In this document: positions 58,666 to 64,000 of the stretch, in pieces | How the letters are laid out: each line of letters begins with the position of its first letter | Numbering within the stretch: position 1 is the first letter of the stretch | Origin: CAZBXE01 sp964496125 | GTDB taxonomy: Bacteria > Chlamydiota > Chlamydiia > Chlamydiales > CAZBXE01 | Length of the DNA stretch: 64,000 nt | Direction: 5' to 3' | Assembly (NCBI GenBank): GCA_964496125.1 | Contig: CAZBXE010000001.1 | Span: forward strand, 1 to 64,000 | Position numbers and translations under genes: made by a program | Notes under the pieces: generated by a model | Databases searched by the model: none | What the model was told of the DNA's origin: nothing | What the model saw: only the letters and a program-made list of their open reading frames with translations

Positions 58666-59462
58666 GACTCCTTTTTGTTGCTTTTACTTTTGCATGCAGC
58701 TTATTTGCAGGTGGTGAGCCACTTGCGCATCTTCCTTTTATCGTAGTCTCTCCCCCTAAAAGTGGAACACACCTTCTTGGCAAGACCCTTTGCCTTCTTT
58801 TGAACAAACCCATGGTAAAATATCTGATTGTGCCCTGTACTAAGGAAGCACTGCAAACAAAAACGGAAGAGGCAGTTCGTTCGGGTGGTTTCTTAGTTAC
58901 CCACTGCTTGCCTGACGAAGAATGTATTAATCTGCTCAAGGAGCGTGGCTATCTTGTCGTTTTTATGCAAAGAGATCCGCGTGACCAGTTGATTTCTCGC
59001 CTTTTTTGGACCGTGGATACACACCACACCTTTGAGCTAAAAGAGAGAGCTAAATTTCTGACGTTGTCCAGGGACGATCAAATTGAAGAGCTGATTACGG
59101 GTAGAAGATTTGGTTTTAGATGTGTAGAAATCGATCTTGTGCAGCGGCTCCCCTGGCTTTTGCAAAAAAGCGACTTTCTTCTTCCTGTGCACTTTGAAAA
59201 GCTAGTGGGAAACAAAGGGGGCGGTAGAGATGACTCTCAACTCAAGGAGCTCCGAAGGATCGCTCAGTTTCTCCAAGTAGATATTTCTGAGGCAGACTTA
59301 AAGAAAGTCGGTCTGAAAATTTTTGGGAATACCTGGAGTTTTAAGAATGGACAAATAGGCTCCTGGAAAACGTATTTTAGGCCAAAGCACAAGAGGCTGT
59401 TTAAACAGAAGTATCAAGGCCTTTTAGAAAAGCTAGGCTACGAAAAAAAGAGCAACTGGTAA
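58662..59462 (+). CDS. Sulfotransferase-like protein with N-terminal signal peptide
   Basis: A 266-residue protein. The first ~17 residues (MRLLFVAFTFACSLFAG) look like a Sec signal peptide ending in an F-A-G cleavage site. A PAPS-dependent sulfotransferase fold follows immediately: 5'-phosphosulfate loop SPPKSGTHLLGKTL with K33-SGT, the 3'-phosphate motif VVFMQRDPRDQLISRLF, and the C-terminal SFKNGQIGSWKTYF, which matches F-x-x-G-x-x-G-x-W-x-x-x-F. Sulfotransferases move sulfate from PAPS to hydroxyl groups. Export is unusual because PAPS is cytosolic, so it may act in the host compartment, or the leader may be a membrane anchor. The ATG overlaps the nlpC-type gene stop (ATGA). The substrate is unknown. 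Confidence 0.8.
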   Translation: MRLLFVAFTFACSLFAGGEPLAHLPFIVVSPPKSGTHLLGKTLCLLLNKPMVKYLIVPCTKEALQTKTEEAVRSGGFLVTHCLPDEECINLLKERGYLVVFMQRDPRDQLISRLFWTVDTHHTFELKERAKFLTLSRDDQIEELITGRRFGFRCVEIDLVQRLPWLLQKSDFLLPVHFEKLVGNKGGGRDDSQLKELRRIAQFLQVDISEADLKKVGLKIFGNTWSFKNGQIGSWKTYFRPKHKRLFKQKYQGLLEKLGYEKKSNW

Positions 59463-59504
59463 ATTTTTTCTTGACTTCATTTAAAAAGAATTTATGGTTA
59501 GACC

Positions 59505-60389
59505 ATGGTAAACAAGGTCAAACGTCCTCTTTTTTTCATGCTCGTTTTTTCAGCGTGCATTTTGCTTTTAATCTTGCTTTTACAACCTCTTTCAATTTTT
59601 CATTTTAGGGAAAATTTATCAGTTTTGTTTCCTAAGGGAGTCATTGCCTTAGAGCAGAGAAACCTTCTCTTGCTCATCCAGGGACTTATGCTTCTTGTAA
59701 TTATCCCTGTGTATGTTCTCACGTTTGTCTTTTCATGGCGCTATAGGGCCCAAAATGAAAAGGCAACGTATGATCCCGACCTTGTGGATAATAAGCTTGC
59801 AGAGGTCGTCTGGTGGGGAGTACCCCTCGTGATGACCTTGCTTGTTGCTGTGATTACGTGCATCAAAACGTATGAGCTAGACCCCTACAAGCCTATTGTT
59901 TCAGATAAGAAGGCCAAGACCATACAGGTCGTTGCGCTGCAGTGGAAATGGCTTTTTCTCTATCCTGAGGAAAAAATTGCAACGGTTAATTTTGTGCAGA
60001 TTCCCGAGAAAACGCCCATCCATTTTGAAATAACAGCGGATGCTCCGATGAATTCCTTTTGGATTCCAAGCTTGGGAGGGCAGATTTATGCTATGCCTAA
60101 GATGAAGACAGAGCTTTATCTTATGGCGGATGAAAAAGGGGATTTTAAGGGGTCATCTGCGAACATTAGCGGAGAGGGGTTTGCGGGGATGACCTTCATC
60201 ACGAGAGCCTCTTCGGAAAAAGAGTATGACGACTTTGTACAAAAAGCCTTGGACTCTCCGAAAATGTTAGATCTTGCGGAGTATAAAAAATTAGCGCTTC
60301 CGAGTCAAAATACTCCGGTGGAGGTCTATACACTTGAGGATGACACCCTTTTTGAGCAGATCATTGCAAAATACATGCATGGTGAATAA
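59505..60389 (+). CDS. cyoA: Cytochrome bo3 quinol oxidase subunit II
   Basis: The 294-residue subunit has an N-terminal hydrophobic segment (FMLVFSACILLLILLLQPL), a second helix pair (LLIQGLMLLVIIPVYVLTFVF; VVWWGVPLVMTLLVAVI) and a periplasmic cupredoxin domain lacking CuA ligands. DAPMNSFWIPSLGGQIYAMP and SGEGFAGMTF are diagnostic for CyoA rather than CtaC. FSAC may be a lipobox. No good ribosome binding site precedes the ATG at 59505. A TTGACT (59471) and TATGGT (59493) just before could be its promoter, in which case the leader is almost absent. Stop and cyoB start share one base (TAATG). Confidence 0.94.
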   Translation: MVNKVKRPLFFMLVFSACILLLILLLQPLSIFHFRENLSVLFPKGVIALEQRNLLLLIQGLMLLVIIPVYVLTFVFSWRYRAQNEKATYDPDLVDNKLAEVVWWGVPLVMTLLVAVITCIKTYELDPYKPIVSDKKAKTIQVVALQWKWLFLYPEEKIATVNFVQIPEKTPIHFEITADAPMNSFWIPSLGGQIYAMPKMKTELYLMADEKGDFKGSSANISGEGFAGMTFITRASSEKEYDDFVQKALDSPKMLDLAEYKKLALPSQNTPVEVYTLEDDTLFEQIIAKYMHGE

Positions 60390-62353
60390 TGTTTGGTAGA
60401 TTAACTCTAGAAGCTCTTAAACATGAGTCGACGCAGAATATTGCTGTGGCCATGATGATGATCTCTGGGATTGTGCTGATCGGGCTTATTACCTATCTCA
60501 AAAGATGGACCTGGCTTTGGAGGGACTGGATTACAACCGTCGATCCCAAGCGTATTGGTATTATGTATATTGTTGTTGTTCTGATCATGTTTATGAAGGG
60601 ATTCGCAGATGCCTTGATGATGCGGATGCAGCAAGCTGTTGCTGTTGGGGATGCTACGGGACTTTTATCAGCAGAGCACTTTCAGGAGGTTTTTTCTGCT
60701 CATGGAACAACCATGATTTTCTTTGTGGCTATGGGGGCGGTTTTTTCCCTGATGAATTTGATCATCCCCCTCCAAATAGGCGCTCGTGATGTGGCCTTTC
60801 CCTTTGTGAATGCCCTTGCATTTTGGCTCTTTGCAGCAGGTGCTGCATTGACAATGGTTTCTCTTGTGGTAGGTCAATTTTCAGCTACCGGATGGCTTGC
60901 CTATCCGCCTCTTTCAGAGCTTCAGTATAGCCCAGGAGAAGGGGTTGACTACTGGATTTGGGCAGTGCAAATCTCAGGGGTCGGTAGTACCATTTCGGGG
61001 GTGAATTTTCTTGTCACGATTCTAAAAATGCGCTGTCCAGGTATGACTTTTATGAAAATGCCGATTTTTACCTGGAGCTGCCTTTGTTCTGTGATCTTAA
61101 TCATTTTTGCCTTTCCCATACTGACGGCAACTCTTTTCCTTCTCACCTTAGATCGCTACTTGGAATTTCAGTTTTTTACAGCAGCAGCAGGCAATCCGAT
61201 GTTGTATGTGAACCTGATTTGGGCTTGGGGGCATCCAGAGGTGTATATCCTGGTGCTTCCTATCTTTGGTGTCTATTCTGAGGTTGTGCCTACTTTCTGC
61301 GAGAAGCGTTTATTTGGCTACGTTTCTATGGTGTGGGCGCTTGGCATGATTACCTTCTTATCTTTCATTGTCTGGCTTCATCATTTCTTCACAATGGGTG
61401 CAAGTCCAGCTGTGAATTCTTTTTTTGCTGTGATGACCATGATGATTGCCATACCCACAGGGGTGAAAATTTTTAACTGGCTCTTTACGAAGTTTCGTGG
61501 GCGGGTTCATTTTACCTCGCCGATGCTGTGGTTCTTTGCTTTCGTTCTCAACTTCAGCGTAGGGGGGATGACAGGAATGCTGCTCTCTGCTCCACCTGTG
61601 GACTTTCAAACTCACAATAGCCTTTTCCTGATTGCACACTTCCACGGGATGGTAATTGGTGGCGTGCTTTTTGGGTTTTTCTGTGCCTTCACGTACTGGT
61701 TTCCCAAATTTACAGGGTTTTTCCTTGATGAAAAACTCAATCGCTATGCGTTTTGGTGCTGGTTTTCAGGTTTTTTGTTTGCCTTCATGCCCCTTTATAT
61801 GCTTGGTTTTATGGGTGCTACAAGACGTCTTGACCATTACGCTGCCGATACAGGATGGCAGCCCCTCTTTCTTCTTGCAGCCTTCGGCGCCTTACTCATC
61901 TTTTTGGGAGCGTGCATTCAGTTTTTTGGTCTCTTTTCAAGCATTGCGCGTCGCAAGGAGAACTGGGACTACACAGGTGGCGATCCCTGGAATGGCAGGA
62001 CTCTTGAATGGGCAACCTCTTCACCTCCTCCCATTTACAACTTTGCGATTATTCCAGTTGTCGATCAGCTCGATCCTCTTTGGGCTACAAAAAGGGGAGT
62101 AGGACCTAGACAGCAAACAGAATATGAGGATATCCATCTCCCCGTCAATACTCCACTCCCTGTCTTGATGGGGTGTGCGTCTCTGATCCTGGGATTTGCC
62201 TTGACTTGGCATATTTTTTGGCTTGCGATTTGTTCTTTTCTTGCTCTTGTTCTTTTTTTAGTGATCCGTTTATCTGGTAAGGAGGAATTTATGTTGATTC
62301 CTGCTGCTCTGGTAAGAGAGATCGAAAAAAAACGAGGTTCATTCTATGGTTAA
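60389..62353 (+). CDS. cyoB: Cytochrome bo3 quinol oxidase subunit I
   Basis: The 654-residue heme-copper oxidase core, close to E. coli CyoB length. Ligand regions: FSAHGTTMIFFVAMG (low-spin heme His), WAWGHPEVYILVLPIFG (CuB His and the cross-linked Tyr), WLHHFFTMG (two CuB His) and LIAHFHGMVIGGVLFG (high- and low-spin heme His). More than 12 membrane helices. It reduces oxygen with ubiquinol and pumps protons. Overlaps cyoC by 8 bases. Confidence 0.97.
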   Translation: MFGRLTLEALKHESTQNIAVAMMMISGIVLIGLITYLKRWTWLWRDWITTVDPKRIGIMYIVVVLIMFMKGFADALMMRMQQAVAVGDATGLLSAEHFQEVFSAHGTTMIFFVAMGAVFSLMNLIIPLQIGARDVAFPFVNALAFWLFAAGAALTMVSLVVGQFSATGWLAYPPLSELQYSPGEGVDYWIWAVQISGVGSTISGVNFLVTILKMRCPGMTFMKMPIFTWSCLCSVILIIFAFPILTATLFLLTLDRYLEFQFFTAAAGNPMLYVNLIWAWGHPEVYILVLPIFGVYSEVVPTFCEKRLFGYVSMVWALGMITFLSFIVWLHHFFTMGASPAVNSFFAVMTMMIAIPTGVKIFNWLFTKFRGRVHFTSPMLWFFAFVLNFSVGGMTGMLLSAPPVDFQTHNSLFLIAHFHGMVIGGVLFGFFCAFTYWFPKFTGFFLDEKLNRYAFWCWFSGFLFAFMPLYMLGFMGATRRLDHYAADTGWQPLFLLAAFGALLIFLGACIQFFGLFSSIARRKENWDYTGGDPWNGRTLEWATSSPPPIYNFAIIPVVDQLDPLWATKRGVGPRQQTEYEDIHLPVNTPLPVLMGCASLILGFALTWHIFWLAICSFLALVLFLVIRLSGKEEFMLIPAALVREIEKKRGSFYG

Positions 62354-62975
62354 GCCCTTAACTGTTCACTACACAGCAGACCCTTTTGCGGACACAGGCT
62401 GGCCAGACCCACACCATGATGCTTTTTCGAGGACGACTCTTGGTTTTTGGATCTATCTGATGACTGATTGCCTCTTGTTTGCAACCCTTTTTTGCACTTA
62501 CGCAGTCATGCACGGAAGCACAAACGGGGGACCAGATTCAAAAACCCTTTTTAGCCTAGGCACAGCCTTTACAGAGACAATGATCCTTTTAGCAAGCAGT
62601 GTCACGTGCGGCTTTGCCCTTCTTTCTTCGTTGAAGGAAAAAAGGGGGCATGTGGTGCTTTGGCTGCTTGTCACTTTTGTGTTGGGGATGTCGTTTGTCA
62701 CCATGGAGCAGAGAGAGTTTTCGACTTTGATCCATGAAGGAAATGGTCCTGAGAGAAGCGCCTTTTTATCTGGTTTTTTTGCGCTTGTCGGAACACATGG
62801 AGCGCATGTAACGGTTGGCCTTTTTTGGATTCTTGTGCTCATAGGCCAGCTTTTGCTCTCTGGGATTACGTTCGATACGTTCAGAAGACTTGTGATTTTT
62901 GGCATGTTTTGGCACTTTCTTGATTTAGTATGGATCTTTATTTTTACACTTGTCTATCTCTTGGGGGTGTTGTAA
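62346..62975 (+). CDS. cyoC: Cytochrome bo3 quinol oxidase subunit III
   Basis: A 209-residue membrane subunit with five helices. LGFWIYLMTDCLLFATLFCTY, ALVGTHGAHVTVGLFWILVL and FGMFWHFLDLVWIFIFTLVY match CyoC (the W-H-F-L-D-x-V-W-I-F signature). It stabilises subunit I. The start lies within cyoB. Confidence 0.96.
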   Translation: MVKPLTVHYTADPFADTGWPDPHHDAFSRTTLGFWIYLMTDCLLFATLFCTYAVMHGSTNGGPDSKTLFSLGTAFTETMILLASSVTCGFALLSSLKEKRGHVVLWLLVTFVLGMSFVTMEQREFSTLIHEGNGPERSAFLSGFFALVGTHGAHVTVGLFWILVLIGQLLLSGITFDTFRRLVIFGMFWHFLDLVWIFIFTLVYLLGVL

Positions 62976-62976
62976 C

Positions 62977-63324
62977 GTGACAACAGAGTTTTCTCTAGAA
63001 GACGCAAAAAAACAGTGGCTTGGGACGTTTAGGGCCTATGCGATTGGGTTTGCTTTTTGCCTTTTTTTGACCACGGTCTCTTTTGCCCTTGTCGTGCTGA
63101 AGGGATTTGCGGGCTTTCCTCTTGTAGCGTCACTGCTTGCACTTGCTCTACTACAGGCAACTGTGCAACTTCGTTTCTTTCTTCACTTGGGACAGGCTCA
63201 CAACCACCGTTGGGAGAAACTTGTGTTTTTCTTTATGATTGTTTTACTTCTTGTTGTGGTGATCGGATCGCTTTGGATTATGCAGGATTTAGATGAACGA
63301 ATGATGATGGGGATGCATGATTAA
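62977..63324 (+). CDS. cyoD: Cytochrome bo3 quinol oxidase subunit IV
   Basis: A 115-residue protein with three hydrophobic helices (YAIGFAFCLFLTTVSFALVV; ASLLALALLQATVQLRFFLH; FFFMIVLLLVVVIGSLWIM) and the CyoD pattern LQATVQLRFFLHLG and WIMQDLDERMM. GTG start at 62977, 1 base after the cyoC stop; an in-frame ATG at 62950 lies inside cyoC and is less likely. Confidence 0.93.
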   Translation: MTTEFSLEDAKKQWLGTFRAYAIGFAFCLFLTTVSFALVVLKGFAGFPLVASLLALALLQATVQLRFFLHLGQAHNHRWEKLVFFFMIVLLLVVVIGSLWIMQDLDERMMMGMHD

Positions 63325-64000
63325 CTATTATTTGATCACAAAGCCTGGGATTATCTTAGGGAATTTAATTACGCTGGGTGCAGGTTTTATTTTAGCTTCG
63401 CAGGGGGGCTTTGATCCTTGGCTGTTCGCATCTACTTTTTTAGGGCTTGCGTTGATCGTGGCTTCTGCTTGCATTTTTAATAATTATATCGATCGTGAGC
63501 TGGATCAGAAAATGGAAAGAACAAAGAAGAGAGCTCTTGCTTGTGGCGCAGTTTCTCTAAGAAGTGCTCTTCTTTTTGCTCTGCTCCTCGGGGCAATCGG
63601 TTCTATGTTGCTTTTAGTTTGCACGAACTTCCTTGCCTTTTTTCTCGCGTTTCTTGGTTTTTTTGTGTATGTCTTTATCTACAGTCTGTGGAAGGCCCAT
63701 ACGGTTTACGCAACTGCTGTCGGCAGTGTTGCCGGCGCTGTGCCTCCAGTTGTAGGGTATTGTGCTGTATCAGGCAGCTTGGATGTAGGAGCGCTTCTTC
63801 TCTTTGCGATGATGGTGCTTTGGCAGATGCCCCATTTCTTTGCCATTGCGCTAATGCGCTTTGATGATTACCTTGCAGCCAATATTCCAACTCTACCAAT
63901 CCAAAGGGGTGTGTGGAGGACAAAGGTCCATATGGCGCTCTACATTTTCTTTTTTATAGGGGTCTGTTCTCTTTTTAGCTATTTCGGCTATACAGGGGAT
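63317..64000 (+). CDS. cyoE: Protoheme IX farnesyltransferase (heme O synthase), 3' part outside window
   Basis: The frame starts at ATG 63317, overlapping cyoD by 8 bases, and is open to the window edge (228 residues seen of ~290). CyoE converts heme B to heme O for the bo3 oxidase. Seen: YYLITKPGIILGNLITLGAG, the prenyl-diphosphate Asp-rich motif NNYIDRELDQKMERTKKRAL, KAHTVYATAVGSVAGAVPPVVGY and WQMPHFFAIALMRFDDY. Multiple membrane helices. Completes the cyoABCDE order. Confidence 0.95.
   Translation, partial: MINYYLITKPGIILGNLITLGAGFILASQGGFDPWLFASTFLGLALIVASACIFNNYIDRELDQKMERTKKRALACGAVSLRSALLFALLLGAIGSMLLLVCTNFLAFFLAFLGFFVYVFIYSLWKAHTVYATAVGSVAGAVPPVVGYCAVSGSLDVGALLLFAMMVLWQMPHFFAIALMRFDDYLAANIPTLPIQRGVWRTKVHMALYIFFFIGVCSLFSYFGYTGD

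Noticed and set aside
59471..59498. TTGACT/TATGGT as the cyoA promoter
   Set aside because: The 16-base spacing is acceptable, but transcription would start almost at the ATG; mentioned with cyoA but not listed as a feature.
1..64000. CRISPR array, rRNA genes, prophage, integrase, known riboswitch
   Set aside because: No regularly spaced repeats, rRNA-like sequence, phage structural genes, integrase motifs or recognisable riboswitch aptamers were seen.

Overview
The window is chromosomal DNA from a Chlamydiae-like bacterium, most likely an environmental (Parachlamydiales-type) lineage rather than a pathogenic Chlamydiaceae. The evidence is gene order and protein style. The block rpmE2-prfA-prmC-ffh-rpsP-trmD-rplS-rnhB (52151-57877) and the block lptG/lptF-tilS-ftsH-pnp-rpsO-tadA (40036-50978) follow the order I recall from Chlamydia trachomatis (about CT022-029 and CT838-844). 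Methionine aminopeptidase carries a SEC-C zinc motif and FtsH has a very long N-terminal extracytoplasmic domain. Features absent from Chlamydiaceae sit around this core: a bo3 quinol oxidase operon, an arginine succinyltransferase operon, a chemosensory operon, alanine racemase fused to MurF, IS605-type debris, and several candidate host-interaction proteins.

Layout. 74-2289: an OTU-family cysteine protease and an orphan protein. 2299-11091 (minus): a tightly coupled catabolic operon reading M20 peptidase > class III aminotransferase > astA > astD > astB > FAD/Fe-S 2-hydroxyacid dehydrogenase. 11264-17289 (plus): small protein > cheW > cheW > cheA with receiver > cheB > receiver-PP2C phosphatase, with no receptor or cheR. 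17296-19591 (minus): map and two small two-helix membrane proteins. 19778-24488 (plus): trmB, a short bshC-like gene, an unknown gene, pgi, and an unknown zinc-ribbon-like gene. 24445-26883 (minus): an 812-residue protein with nuclear-localisation-like basic clusters. 27001-28575: a decayed IS200/IS605 element whose tnpB is interrupted by a short palindromic MITE-like insertion. 28576-30482: LOG-family protein, SlyD-like FKBP, and two convergent tRNA-Ser genes. 30616-35038: a large unknown protein and a tandemly duplicated kinase-like pair; the duplication carried along a fragment of the neighbouring M32 peptidase gene. 35026-38974 (minus): murF-alr fusion and M32 carboxypeptidase. 39109-49942: membrane protein, lptG/lptF, tilS, ftsH, an orphan, pnp, rpsO. 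50011-58665: tadA region, a rhomboid-like pseudoprotease, the translation/SRP block, and an NlpC/P60 hydrolase. 58662-59462: an apparently exported sulfotransferase-like protein. 59505-64000: cyoABCD and the start of cyoE, which runs off the window.

How the genes work together. The catabolic operon would convert arginine to glutamate and succinate, feeding an aerobic chain that ends in the bo3 oxidase. The Che-type operon seems to have been re-wired from motility to a phosphatase output of the RsbU type. The OTU protease, the NLS-bearing protein, the small bilobed membrane proteins and the kinase-like pair are the main candidates for host-interaction factors. All functional calls rest on reading motifs by eye; no database search was run.
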